Origin: Methylotenera_A sp036676175
Lineage (GTDB): Bacteria > Pseudomonadota > Gammaproteobacteria > Burkholderiales > Methylophilaceae
Assembly (NCBI GenBank): GCA_036676175.1
Contig: JAKFDL010000023.1
Span: 1 to 64,000 of the forward strand
Length of the DNA: 64,000 nt
Reading direction: 5' to 3'
Position numbers and translations under genes: made by a program. Position 1 is the stretch's first letter, and every line of letters starts with the position of its first letter. Positions 50,350 to 59,548 of this stretch are shown here, piece after piece. The notes beneath the pieces are model-generated. The model had not been told where the DNA came from and did no database searches. It saw only the letters and a program-made list of their open reading frames with translations.

Positions 50350-51560
50350 TAAACAAGCCTTTCAGCTTGAGCCAGCCCAAAAATTAAACTGCAATTAGTG
50401 CCGCCAAAGCCAAATGAATTACTCATGGCACGATACAAAGTTTGGTCTCGATTTTTCAGTTGGTAATTCAAACCCAGCAATGGGTCAGTTTCATTCGTAT
50501 TGAGTCCGCCAGGGATAAATCCGTGTTGTAAAGCAAGCGCACAAATCACGGCTTCCACTGCCCCCGCGGCGCCCAAGGTATGGCCAGTAGCACCCTTGCT
50601 AGAACTGCAAGGCGGCGTACCTTGACCAAACACCGCAATCACTGCCTTGGCTTCAGCCGCATCATTACTGGGTGTAGCGGTGCCATGCAGGTTGATGTAG
50701 TCAATATCAGTCGGTACTAACCCAGCGCTTTGCAGCGCCTGTTGCATCGCCATGCGCGCACCCAAGCCCTCTGGATGAGGGGATGACATATGATAGGCAT
50801 CGCTGGATTCACCAGTGCCAAGTAATAAAACTGCATCTGCCTGCAAATTCGAATCTGGTCTTTCTAATAAAGCAAAAGCCGCAGCCTCACCAATCGAGAT
50901 ACCATCGCGCGCGATGTCATAGGGACGGCAGGCTTGTGTAGAAAGCAGCCCCAAAGAATTGAAACCGTATAAGGTCGTCAAACACAAGGTATCCACCCCC
51001 CCAACCACCGCAGCATCTATCAAGCCAGTTTCTATCATACGTCGTGCTGCACTAAACACCTTGGCACTGGATGAGCAAGCCGATGATACGACTACAGCAG
51101 GCCCAGTAAGCTTGAAGTACCGTCGTGTAAAATCTGCAACGGAGTAAGTATTTTGCGTCTTGCCATAAATAAAATCGGCAGGGAGCGCCCCAGTTTCAGG
51201 GTTGCGGTTGCGAAAAGCCAGCTCAGTTTCCAGGATGCCTGAAGTGCTGGTACCTATAAAGACGCCGACACGGTCGCGCCCATATTTTTCTGCGGCAGAG
51301 TTGACCGCATCACTGAAGCCATCTTGTTCTAATCCTAACTGCGCCAGGCGATTGTTACGACAATCATAATCGGTCATGTCTGGTGCCATTTTCACAGTAT
51401 CGACACCCTCGACCTCGCCAATAAAAGTGGTTAAATCTACCGTTTCGAAGTCGCAAGGTTTGAGCGCTTTACGACCTTGTTGCAAGGCATCTAATGTCGG
51501 TCGCAAGCCACGTCCGATGCAGCTAGTAGCTGTAAAATGTGAAAGCAATAGCGGTTTCAA
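50349..51560 (-). CDS. Beta-ketoacyl-ACP synthase of the aryl polyene cluster
   Basis: The 403-residue FabF-like enzyme has its nucleophile Cys in VVSSACSSSAKVF (near 160) and both active-site His residues, in NLHGTATPSNDAAE and SKGATGHTLGAAGAVE. It should carry out the decarboxylative condensation with malonyl-ACP that elongates the polyene. The 102 bp between it and the deacetylase gene contain no clear terminator or promoter. Together with the KS-like partner it forms the only ketosynthase pair in the window, where typical clusters have additional KS genes. Confidence 0.92.
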   Translation of the reverse strand: MKPLLLSHFTATSCIGRGLRPTLDALQQGRKALKPCDFETVDLTTFIGEVEGVDTVKMAPDMTDYDCRNNRLAQLGLEQDGFSDAVNSAAEKYGRDRVGVFIGTSTSGILETELAFRNRNPETGALPADFIYGKTQNTYSVADFTRRYFKLTGPAVVVSSACSSSAKVFSAARRMIETGLIDAAVVGGVDTLCLTTLYGFNSLGLLSTQACRPYDIARDGISIGEAAAFALLERPDSNLQADAVLLLGTGESSDAYHMSSPHPEGLGARMAMQQALQSAGLVPTDIDYINLHGTATPSNDAAEAKAVIAVFGQGTPPCSSSKGATGHTLGAAGAVEAVICALALQHGFIPGGLNTNETDPLLGLNYQLKNRDQTLYRAMSNSFGFGGTNCSLIFGLAQAERLV

Positions 51561-51661
51561 AGAGGGGCTCTAGACTTTCTGTGTAAGGGTAATAAATTTA
51601 GCAACATTAAGTTGAGTAGTATTAAGTATAACGGTACGCATGGCATTATTATAAGGGCTAT

Positions 51662-52474
51662 TCATAAAGCAGCTTCCCGCAAAGTCACGAAGTGCAGGTT
51701 TTGCTGTTTGGCAGCATCCAGTAAAGCTGGCAACACTGCCAGTATGATGGGTATGTTCATTTTAGTCCGTGCTGCATTACCATCGTGTAACAATAAAATA
51801 GCCCCAGGGCGCAAGCCTGCTGACAATTTATTTATCACTTTGTCTGCGTCACCAATTTTAGTATCAAAGGCACGCACCGACCAACTTGCGAGCTGTAAAC
51901 CTAGACTCCTCAATGCAGGTTCCAAAAATGGATTGCGTAAACCAGCGGGTGCACGAAAAAACTGAGGAGTCTCGCCAGTAATACCGGATATGATTTTCTG
52001 TGCTGCCTCGATTTCACAGATAAGTCTATTTGTCCCTAACAGCGAGAAATAATAGCGATGTTGTTGGCTATGATTCTCTACTGCATGCCCACGTCGCACA
52101 ATCTCCCGACATAATTCAGCCTGTTGTGCAGCTTTGTTACCAATACAAAAAAAGGTGGCCTTGACATGGAAGTGCTCCAATATATCAAGCACTTGTGGTG
52201 TTACTAAAGGGTCAGGACCATCATCAATGGTGAGGGCGATTTCATTTCGTTGAGCAGCAGCAGCCGGTAGTCGAGTCCAGTTTGGCCCCAACCAGTGACT
52301 GCGTGGCCATAAACCCACAGCGGTAATCAGCAGGTGATTCATGACAAACAGCGTGAGCGCCCATGGCCATAGATGTGGCAAGACCAATACGCTCATCAAT
52401 AACAGTAAATGCAAGGCCACTGATAGCTTAATCAGCCAAGAAGAGTACCAGGACACTTTACTAGGGCTATTCAT
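51662..52474 (-). CDS. NodB-type polysaccharide deacetylase within the polyene cluster
   Basis: The 270-residue protein has one or two N-terminal membrane helices (LIKLSVALHLLLLMSVLVL, WALTLFVMNHLLITAVGLW) and a NodB domain: IALTIDDGPDP (catalytic Asp pair), KATFFCIG, GHAVENHSQQH (metal His), FRAPAGLRNP and ILLLHDG. It should remove acetyl groups from a carbohydrate or related amide at the periplasmic face. It is tightly packed with the hydrolase gene (1 bp overlap), so it belongs to the operon, yet is not part of the canonical aryl polyene set. The substrate may be the pigment's sugar head group. Confidence 0.87.
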   Translation of the reverse strand: MNSPSKVSWYSSWLIKLSVALHLLLLMSVLVLPHLWPWALTLFVMNHLLITAVGLWPRSHWLGPNWTRLPAAAAQRNEIALTIDDGPDPLVTPQVLDILEHFHVKATFFCIGNKAAQQAELCREIVRRGHAVENHSQQHRYYFSLLGTNRLICEIEAAQKIISGITGETPQFFRAPAGLRNPFLEPALRSLGLQLASWSVRAFDTKIGDADKVINKLSAGLRPGAILLLHDGNAARTKMNIPIILAVLPALLDAAKQQNLHFVTLREAAL

Positions 52475-53148
52475 CAGTTGTTGTTACACGTGGTTTCTTT
52501 AACAAAGCGTTTATCTAAAAAGTTGTGCCATAAGCATAACCATACTGGCCATACATGACCGCCTGAAATTCTGTCAACATGCGCTACCGGTAGTGCTTGT
52601 GCCATCATGAAATGGCTTTTGGCAAAACGGTCGTCTTCACCATAGCCTAAATGTATTTCAATATCCTTAGCATTTGCGTTGGCTTTCAGCCAACGCCAGT
52701 TACCTAGTTCGGTATCATCATCTGCAACAGCTTCTGGTAGCCATTCCATTATGCCCCCCGCCTGCGCAATTTCGCCAGTCGTGATGCGGTTGCCGGGATA
52801 GGGTGCTAACAGTAGCAAACCTGCCAGTTTTGCTGGATAACGATTGGCATAAGCGATTGTTACATAACCGCCTATGGAAATACCAGCCAGCCAGATATTT
52901 TTATAGCCTTTGCTCAGTGCGGGTTGAATCAAGTGGGTATCGATTTCAGTTAAGGCGGTTTGATCGGCAATATGATGAAACGATAACTCTGCCATCATTA
53001 AATCAATCGGTAATTGACGCTCTTGTACCGCTGTGACGAAACCTTCCTTGATAAAATCTTCTGGCAGATGATAAGCACCAGGCAGCAATATAACGAGCGT
53101 TTCGGCGTGTTGTCTAGGCTGTGCCAGATAGCTTAGTTGGCGCATCAA
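52474..53148 (-). CDS. Alpha/beta hydrolase of the polyene cluster
   Basis: The 224-residue protein has the alpha/beta hydrolase order: VILLPGAYHLPEDF (oxyanion region), the nucleophile elbow GISIGGYVTIAYANRYP (Ser near 93), LLLLAPYPG, and a C-terminal GGHVWPVW with the presumed catalytic His. It overlaps the MMPL gene by 4 bp and the deacetylase gene by 1 bp. It may work as a thioesterase that frees the polyene from ACP, or as an esterase acting on the lipid. That role is inference from the setting. Confidence 0.82.
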   Translation of the reverse strand: MMRQLSYLAQPRQHAETLVILLPGAYHLPEDFIKEGFVTAVQERQLPIDLMMAELSFHHIADQTALTEIDTHLIQPALSKGYKNIWLAGISIGGYVTIAYANRYPAKLAGLLLLAPYPGNRITTGEIAQAGGIMEWLPEAVADDDTELGNWRWLKANANAKDIEIHLGYGEDDRFAKSHFMMAQALPVAHVDRISGGHVWPVWLCLWHNFLDKRFVKETTCNNN

Positions 53149-55559
53149 GGCCTGTTTTCCTGTTTAGAACTGCTGCGAGCAAATACTGCCGAGAACACCA
53201 GCGCAAGTATGACGCCCGGCGCTACAGTGACTCCCATTGCCTGCAATACAGGTACGCTGGAAAATGCCAACAGACCAAACCCCAGCACCGTCGCAACATT
53301 GGCAAACAATAGCGATGCATAAGTGCGCGGGGAAATTTCCGGTGTTTGTTGGTTAAGTGGTGGGTTAAAGAATAGCGCGTAGTTAGAGCCTATGGCTACA
53401 ATCAGCAACAAGCCAATTAAGTGCAATATAATCAATTGCTGTCCCACTAATGCCAATCCTGCGCTAACAGTCAGCACAGAGGCAGCCAGTGGGGCAATGA
53501 CCGTCATCACATGCATAGGTGAACGCAACACAAACAGCAGCAGTATCACAATCGCTAATAAGCCAGCCAGCGATAACAAGATAGCTTCATGCATGTAAGA
53601 TGAATACAAGCGGTTGGATTCAGTTTTCATATCAATGAACAATGCGTTTGCAACCTTTGCTTGGGTTAAGGCCTTGTGCACTTGGTCGGCATCAAGGTTA
53701 CCAGTTTCAGCCGCAGTTAAAGGCACCAGTGCGCTCCAGCGCTGACCCTGTTGTAGCAACATCGCATCTACTGCCATTGCCATTGACGTCCCTTCTAAGT
53801 CACTACGTTGCAGCAGAGGTTGATTACGGACAGTTTCTACATCTTGCAGGAAAGGTGCAAATACTTTGGCGCGGACTGGTAAATCTTGAATGGCCTGCAC
53901 TAGTCTGGGTTTTAATTCTGCAGCAACTGGCAAGCTGGCCAGTCGTGCCTGCTGAGTGCTTTGACTGGGCAGGTAATGGCTGGCGCTATCGAAGCTGGTG
54001 AGTACTCCCTTCGCCACTAATGGTTGCAACGCTCTCGACACTTTTTCAGTAGCAACAAGCACCGCTTCCTGACTATCCCCAGAAACCACAACTACGTAAC
54101 GTACATCAGGCGCACCCATACCCGCACGCAACCTAGTATCAAGCGCCTGGTCAGCTGCGGACACTGGGCTCAAAGCTGAAAGTTCGGTGCCCCATAAGTC
54201 ATGATGGTGTTGGTAAACCACGACACTGGATGCCACGATGAGCCCGATTGCTGGCCAACGTAAGTGCCGAGCCAGCACTGCCCAATGCGATAATTTTAAT
54301 CCAGCTTTGGTGACGTCCTGAATTTGAAAGCCAGCCGGCAGCAAATGTGGCAATACATAACGCGTCATCGCTGCGGCAGCAATCAAGCCGGCTGTTGAAT
54401 ACAAACCAAGTTGTGCTAAACCTGGAAACCCCGATAACAATAATGCGACAAAGCCGAATACAGAAGTGAGGACGCCAAGCCGGACGGTCGGCCATACCTG
54501 CTTTACCCATTGTTTACGGTTCGGTTCGTTATCAGTATTTGCGGCATAATTCGATTGCATGAATAAATAGATGGAATAATCGACTGCCTCACCAATTAAA
54601 GCCGTACCAAAACCCAGTGTTATACCATGTACAACCCCAAATCCTAGGCTGACGGAGGCGATGCCTGCCAATATGCCTGTGGCTACTGGCAGAAAACCTA
54701 GCAGCAAGGCTGATAACGAACGATAAACCGCCAACAGCAGAATTGCGATAAGCAAAGTACTAATGACAAATATCAGTCGGACTTGGCTTTTAATGCTATC
54801 GCGGGACACCACTGAGAAGACGCCAGGTCCAGTCATTAACAATTTTGGGCGGTTTGCCAAACCATGGCCGATACTAGCAGACGCTTTGCTGAACGCACCT
54901 TCAATGATCTGTATTGCCTGCTTTTGCGCATCGGTATCAGAGCCTAAAGCCCGTGTCTGAATCAGCAATAAGGCGGTCTTGCCATCACGCGATGCCCAGG
55001 CGCCTTCTATCATTTGTGGACGGCTACCCGCATTGAATTGATCTAGCAGTTGCAGCATTTCACCTGTAGGATCGTGTGGCAACAACGACTTGAACAATAA
55101 ACCAGCTGGGGAGGCGATCTGGTCAATGCTGTCGCTAATTGCCGTGCGTAGGCCATCTTCAGTGAAACGTTCGGGCGTCACAGCCGGGCTTAGCAGATAA
55201 CGGTTGTTGAACAGATAATTGCGATCACGCTCGGCGGTGACAGGCTCTCCATTGTTAACCGAGATGAATGCAGGATTATTGCGCAGTGACTGTGCAACTT
55301 CTTTGGAAATCTTTGCACGCGTACTTGCGTCCGCATCTTCTATGCCTACCAGTATCAGTCGGGAGGCTAGGCCATCTTTAAGCTGATCCATTAGTAGTTG
55401 CTGCTCGGCAGTCGGGGTGCTCGGCAGGAAAGCTGACAGGTCGGCAGTAAAGTGGCTGCGGCTAATAATGACCAGACTCACGATTAGCATGACTAGCCAA
55501 ACCGCGATTGCGCTCTTAGCTTTTATACTAAGACGGCGTTGCAATGCAGTTAAACTCAT
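53145..55559 (-). CDS. MMPL/RND-family exporter of the polyene cluster (ApeM-like)
   Basis: The 804-residue protein has two halves, each with a membrane helix, a large periplasmic loop (about 35-245 and 440-620) and five to six helices; GFGTALIGEAVDYSIYLFM and LLLIVAIGSNYALFF carry the transport-helix acidic and polar residues seen in MMPL proteins. It likely moves the aryl polyene lipid from the inner membrane toward the outer membrane. It overlaps the hydrolase gene and is 38 bp downstream of the LolA-like gene. Confidence 0.9.
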   Translation of the reverse strand: MSLTALQRRLSIKAKSAIAVWLVMLIVSLVIISRSHFTADLSAFLPSTPTAEQQLLMDQLKDGLASRLILVGIEDADASTRAKISKEVAQSLRNNPAFISVNNGEPVTAERDRNYLFNNRYLLSPAVTPERFTEDGLRTAISDSIDQIASPAGLLFKSLLPHDPTGEMLQLLDQFNAGSRPQMIEGAWASRDGKTALLLIQTRALGSDTDAQKQAIQIIEGAFSKASASIGHGLANRPKLLMTGPGVFSVVSRDSIKSQVRLIFVISTLLIAILLLAVYRSLSALLLGFLPVATGILAGIASVSLGFGVVHGITLGFGTALIGEAVDYSIYLFMQSNYAANTDNEPNRKQWVKQVWPTVRLGVLTSVFGFVALLLSGFPGLAQLGLYSTAGLIAAAAMTRYVLPHLLPAGFQIQDVTKAGLKLSHWAVLARHLRWPAIGLIVASSVVVYQHHHDLWGTELSALSPVSAADQALDTRLRAGMGAPDVRYVVVVSGDSQEAVLVATEKVSRALQPLVAKGVLTSFDSASHYLPSQSTQQARLASLPVAAELKPRLVQAIQDLPVRAKVFAPFLQDVETVRNQPLLQRSDLEGTSMAMAVDAMLLQQGQRWSALVPLTAAETGNLDADQVHKALTQAKVANALFIDMKTESNRLYSSYMHEAILLSLAGLLAIVILLLFVLRSPMHVMTVIAPLAASVLTVSAGLALVGQQLIILHLIGLLLIVAIGSNYALFFNPPLNQQTPEISPRTYASLLFANVATVLGFGLLAFSSVPVLQAMGVTVAPGVILALVFSAVFARSSSKQENRP

Positions 55560-55597
55560 AAGGTGGTCAGCTTCAGGAATGGCAACAATAAGCTAAC

Positions 55598-56200
55598 TTA
55601 AAGCGATGGCAATGGGGTGATGGTCATTTGCGAGTTGTCACCATCAGCCTGTAAAATGTTGATGGTTTGTAGCACATTACCTGAACCTGCAATGCTGATT
55701 TTAGCCACTATCTTTTTCATTTTATTTTCTATTGGCAGTAAAGTAAGGTTCCAGTTTTGCTGGTCGCCTTCAATAGTTAACTGATAATTACGCTCTAAGG
55801 CCTTGCGATCACCTGCGAGCGTACCGCGGATGCTGTCAATAAATGCAGCGACTTCAGGGTAGTTATGCAGTGGTAATACCCGTTTTTTGCCACGCTGCTC
55901 TACAATCAACTTATCCTTATCCAGTACCATGCTCTCAAGTTTAGGTTTTAAGGTGCGCTTTTCCAGGCGGTCTGGCGCGCTGTAAAATAATTCACCAGAT
56001 GATTCCACCGGCTTTTCAAGAATGGCGATGGATTTTATTTCAACAAAGCTTGCATGCCCGGAACGTGTGGTAGCCAGCGACTGCATCAGTTGCTCTATGT
56101 CCCAGGTGCTTTCTGCATGGCTAAGGACGGCAAACAACAATATGCATGAGAAGAGCGCGAGTTGTAAAAAACTGCCATGTTTTAATTTGATTATAGTCAT
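55598..56200 (-). CDS. LolA-like outer membrane lipoprotein carrier (ApeL-like)
   Basis: The 200-residue protein has a signal peptide (QLALFSCILLFAVLSHA, cleavage near residue 29) and a LolA/LppA-like fold: the segment GHASFVEIKSIAILEKPVESSGELFYSAPDRLEKRT corresponds to the beta-sheet face that shields a lipid. In aryl polyene clusters a LolA-like protein probably carries the lipid-linked pigment across the periplasm. It overlaps the acyltransferase gene by 4 bp and precedes the MMPL gene. Confidence 0.85.
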   Translation of the reverse strand: MTIIKLKHGSFLQLALFSCILLFAVLSHAESTWDIEQLMQSLATTRSGHASFVEIKSIAILEKPVESSGELFYSAPDRLEKRTLKPKLESMVLDKDKLIVEQRGKKRVLPLHNYPEVAAFIDSIRGTLAGDRKALERNYQLTIEGDQQNWNLTLLPIENKMKKIVAKISIAGSGNVLQTINILQADGDNSQMTITPLPSL

Positions 56201-57159
56201 AAAACTTTATTTACCTTGTCGTTTAAAGAGCATGGCACAGATTGCCAGTAATCAAAAAAGTTAAACCAATTATAAGGAGCTAAGCGCGTGTAACGATTTA
56301 GCAACTCGGTATAACGCGCAATCGCCATATCTACCGCTTGGTCGCGTTGACCTTGGGGGATATCTGAAAAATCTGCCAGTGTCTCAAAATGTACTTGGTA
56401 GCGATTTCCCCCCATATATAATCCCACCATGAACACGACCGGGCGGCGCAACAAGGCGGCCATGCGAAATGGGCCAGTGGGTAACCCAGCGCTAGTGCCC
56501 AGCAAATTGATTGGTGCCATAGGTTCATTCCCCAATGTACGGTCTGACAGCATGCCTACTAGCATGCCATCATCAAGCCGTTCTTGCACTTGAAGCATAG
56601 AATCGATATGTCCTAAGGGGATAACGTCCATAGCGGCTTCTGGGTTGATAGCAGCTAACATGGAATTGATTTTTTGTGCATTGTCTTCATGCATGACCAT
56701 CGCGACTCGCAAGCCTGGAACCTGTCGACCGATCGCGCGCATCACCTCGAAGCTGCCAAGATGTGCACCCATTAAAAATACACCCTTGCCTGCATCAATC
56801 AGTGGGCGGATATGTTCCTTACCCTGAAGGTCGATATCGAATAAATCATAACTTCGGTTAACCAGGTAGATGCGATCATGAATGGTGGCAGCAAAGTAGA
56901 AAAAATGTCGGTATAAATCTAGCAAGGTAGCCGGACGCCCTAATGCACGCGGCAGGTAATTGAGTGAGGCACGGCGACTATCGGGGGCAAATAACACAAA
57001 ATAAAGTGCAACTAAATGTAGTACCGAACGGGCAGCTCCGCGACCTAGTCGCAGAGATATCCAGCTCATGATGCGTAGCATCGGCATATTGCTGCGTTCT
57101 TGCCGTTTGAGCCAAGTCGCAGGAGATTTTATGTGATCTCTTTTGGTCGCCGCTGTCAT
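56197..57159 (-). CDS. LpxL/HtrB-type lysophospholipid acyltransferase of the polyene cluster
   Basis: From ATG 57159 the product has about 320 residues and follows the lipid A acyltransferase pattern: a helix near 35-55, GVFLMGAHLGSFEVMRAIG (H-x4-E: His and Glu near 130), VIPLGHIDSMLQVQERLDDGMLVGMLSDRTLG, and TGPFRMAALLRRPVVFMVGLYM. It likely transfers an acyl group, perhaps the polyene itself, to the lipid head. A longer frame begins with TTG at 57192 inside the dehydratase gene, so the ATG placed one base after that gene's stop is preferred. Confidence 0.88.
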   Translation of the reverse strand: MTAATKRDHIKSPATWLKRQERSNMPMLRIMSWISLRLGRGAARSVLHLVALYFVLFAPDSRRASLNYLPRALGRPATLLDLYRHFFYFAATIHDRIYLVNRSYDLFDIDLQGKEHIRPLIDAGKGVFLMGAHLGSFEVMRAIGRQVPGLRVAMVMHEDNAQKINSMLAAINPEAAMDVIPLGHIDSMLQVQERLDDGMLVGMLSDRTLGNEPMAPINLLGTSAGLPTGPFRMAALLRRPVVFMVGLYMGGNRYQVHFETLADFSDIPQGQRDQAVDMAIARYTELLNRYTRLAPYNWFNFFDYWQSVPCSLNDKVNKVL

Positions 57160-57160
57160 G

Positions 57161-57475
57161 TTAAGACTCTGAAGCTTGCTGCCTTGCAACAAGGTTGCCA
57201 GTCACAATATGGCGGTTACCTTTTAACACTTCAAATTTTAATGCGCCATTTGCCAGTTGCTCATGTTCAATGATCACCGTCTCATTGGGTTTTAGCGGGC
57301 TCAAAAACTTGACGGATGCGATTTGCCAAGCAGTCGCAGTCAATCCGGTATCAATCGCAATGGCATGCATGACTTCATCTAGCAGCACGACGCCAGGCAC
57401 AATCGGCGTACCTGGAAAATGTCCTGCGAAAGCAGGGTGATCTATCGGTAATTTTAGGAGCGTTTGCTTTTTCAT
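57161..57475 (-). CDS. Small 3-hydroxyacyl-ACP dehydratase (ApeI-like)
   Basis: The 104-residue hotdog protein has the FabA/FabZ-type motif HPAFAGHFPGTPIVPGVVLLDEV at residues about 13-35, in which the His of GHFPG is catalytic. Its partner is the ApeP-like dehydratase at 49085. The two together would form the heterodimer that makes the polyene double bonds, as known for ApeI/ApeP. It lies 10 bp after the AMP ligase gene. Confidence 0.9.
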   Translation of the reverse strand: MKKQTLLKLPIDHPAFAGHFPGTPIVPGVVLLDEVMHAIAIDTGLTATAWQIASVKFLSPLKPNETVIIEHEQLANGALKFEVLKGNRHIVTGNLVARQQASES

Positions 57476-57485
57476 ATTGGGCTTT

Positions 57486-58841
57486 TTATCTCTGCGTACA
57501 GCTTAAATCATTGTGCATTGACGCTGAGAATAGTTTTTTAAGTGCTTCGCGTGGCAATTTACCGGTGTCGTTTCTTGGTAAAGACTCAACGAACAACAAT
57601 GGCCTTGGCAAAAAAACCGGGTCTATCTGTAAGCGCAATGCTGCCAGAAGGGCAGAAGCAGTCAAACTTGGCGCAACTACACATGCAGCTAAACGGGTGA
57701 CATGGTCATGCGACAACTCATCTGGCATATAAAAAGCGCCGTCAATGACACCATTAATGGCATTCAAGTGATGATTCAGATTAGCCAGTGAGCTACGTTT
57801 ACCCGCGATATTAATCAAATCTTGCTGACGGCCAAGTAATAAAAAATAGTCAGCATCCGTCAGCTCTATGATGTCGTTAAGAGGTGAGGCTATTTCTACA
57901 TGCCCGCCACCTGCCCAAATTTGTTCGGCATGCTGTGTTAATTTTACATCTGGCAGTAAATGCCATACCTCAGTTTGAGTGGTATGTCGCGTTGCTATCT
58001 GTCCAGTTTCTGTACTACCGTATATTTCGATTAAAGGAGACTTTAGATTCTTTTCAATTTTATGTGCTAACTGCGGTGATAAAGGTGCGGTTGCAGATAA
58101 TGTCAGTGTAAGCGCGGGCACTTTGAGTTCAGCATCTAATAACAATCGCAAGTGTAATGGGGTAGAGACCAAGATGCGTGGTGAAGGGATGGCTTCCAGA
58201 ATGTTGCAAATATCTGCAGGATAAAATGGATGTGCGCTACTAAGCGCATTGCCACTTTGCATAGGCAGCAATACTGTAGACTCCAGCCCGTACATATGCT
58301 GAGGTGGAATTGTGCCAACTATGATGTAACGAGTGTTAGCCAGCAATCCAAGTCTCGCTGCCTGTGCCTGCACATTGCTCACCAACGCACCCCAGCTTTT
58401 AGAATGCGGGATAGGCGTGCCGGTAGAGCCTGAGGTAAATACAATGGCTATGAGTTGCTGGATGCTGATCTGGGGAATTGCTATTTTTACCGCATGCTGA
58501 ATAGGCATAGGCGGATAACGAAATTGCGGTAATGCAACACTGCAATCGTCATGGTCATGCAGGCAGAATACATCGGGAGAAAAAGCCTGTAGCTGCCGCA
58601 CCATATCTGGCGTATGTGTGGGTGGTAACACGCTTATTTTGTTGCAAACAATGGCTGCAGCCAAACCAACTGTAAAATGATAGCGGTCTCGACATAAGTT
58701 AAGGATGTGTTTACCTGCAGGCAGTAAGGTTGTTAGATAGTTAACGTCAGCCAGAAATTTTTCAACAGAAATGGCTTTGCCTTCATGCCATGCGATTGTT
58801 GCGTCAAAAGTGGTATGGGTGATTAGCGGTAAGGTTTGCAT
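57486..58841 (-). CDS. Aryl-ACP ligase (AMP-dependent synthetase, ApeH/XanA2-like)
   Basis: The 451-residue adenylating enzyme has the A3 loop IVFTSGSTGTPIPHSKS near 132-148 and EIYGSTETGQIATRH (A5). It is short for the family, with a compact C-terminal domain ending SLPRNDTGKLPREALKKL, where the last Lys is the catalytic lysine. It should activate a hydroxybenzoate, made by the XanB2-like enzyme, and load it on the cluster's ACP. It follows the COG4648-type gene by 45 bp. The hydroxybenzoate preference is inferred from the linked chorismatase. Confidence 0.88.
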   Translation of the reverse strand: MQTLPLITHTTFDATIAWHEGKAISVEKFLADVNYLTTLLPAGKHILNLCRDRYHFTVGLAAAIVCNKISVLPPTHTPDMVRQLQAFSPDVFCLHDHDDCSVALPQFRYPPMPIQHAVKIAIPQISIQQLIAIVFTSGSTGTPIPHSKSWGALVSNVQAQAARLGLLANTRYIIVGTIPPQHMYGLESTVLLPMQSGNALSSAHPFYPADICNILEAIPSPRILVSTPLHLRLLLDAELKVPALTLTLSATAPLSPQLAHKIEKNLKSPLIEIYGSTETGQIATRHTTQTEVWHLLPDVKLTQHAEQIWAGGGHVEIASPLNDIIELTDADYFLLLGRQQDLINIAGKRSSLANLNHHLNAINGVIDGAFYMPDELSHDHVTRLAACVVAPSLTASALLAALRLQIDPVFLPRPLLFVESLPRNDTGKLPREALKKLFSASMHNDLSCTQR

Positions 58842-58886
58842 GGAAAAGAGTTAAAACTTACCGAGCATAATAAATCGGTGGGTAAA

Positions 58887-59534
58887 TTAGCGTACACGGC
58901 TAGATTTATCTAAATACGCATATACTGCATCAAGTACATGCCCGCTAGGTAAATCTGTCAATAGACGTCGACGTAACATGAATTCAGCTAAGAACATTAA
59001 TGCAACGAGCGGTAGTGTTAAAAAGTTTACAAAGAATGACCATGTGGTTAGCGGGGCCAGAAAGAACAATGCAGTTGAGGTAATGCCAATGATTGCAAAA
59101 AATACCACCCAAGCTACGGTCACGTTGCGCGCGTAACTTTCATGTGCTGGGGGTAGCGTTCCACGATTGATTATTTCGGCAAAAAACACGCATAAAGGTT
59201 TCCGTCCTGGTAATAAAGTCAGGCCAAAAGTCATTGCTAACGCTAGCATCAACCCTATATCCAGCATCCAGAATATTAGCCCAGTATGTTGCTTTATAAA
59301 TGGCCATGCCAGCCAAGAGGCGGCAATTAAAATCAATAATGAACATACGCTAACTAAGCGCGACTTAGCTTTCCAGGCATAGGTAACCACCAGCATGAAT
59401 ATGGGTGCTAAAGCTAACGTTGCGCCAAGCGCGCTGGCTTGGCCTAAGGTATTGACGTGATGTACCAGTAATGCATACATCACAATGACTGCCGTGATAC
59501 CTAATCCGCGCGCAATTCTGATGGCTTTAGGCAT
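58887..59534 (-). CDS. COG4648-type membrane protein of the polyene cluster (ApeG-like)
   Basis: The 215-residue protein has about six membrane helices, among them ALGATLALAPIFMLVVTYAW, LLILIAASWLAWPFI and AWVVFFAIIGITSTALFFL. PGRKPLCVFFAEIINRGTLPPA between helices is a conserved loop of the family. Its position between ACP and AMP ligase genes matches ApeG of aryl polyene clusters. Its function is unknown; a part in pigment assembly at the membrane is plausible. Confidence 0.83.
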   Translation of the reverse strand: MPKAIRIARGLGITAVIVMYALLVHHVNTLGQASALGATLALAPIFMLVVTYAWKAKSRLVSVCSLLILIAASWLAWPFIKQHTGLIFWMLDIGLMLALAMTFGLTLLPGRKPLCVFFAEIINRGTLPPAHESYARNVTVAWVVFFAIIGITSTALFFLAPLTTWSFFVNFLTLPLVALMFLAEFMLRRRLLTDLPSGHVLDAVYAYLDKSSRVR

Positions 59535-59548
59535 CTTTTATTTGAATC

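Noticed and set aside
53642..54001. 119-codon plus-strand frame within the MMPL exporter gene
   Set aside because: Antisense to a conserved transporter and flanked by coupled genes on the minus strand; no ribosome binding site.
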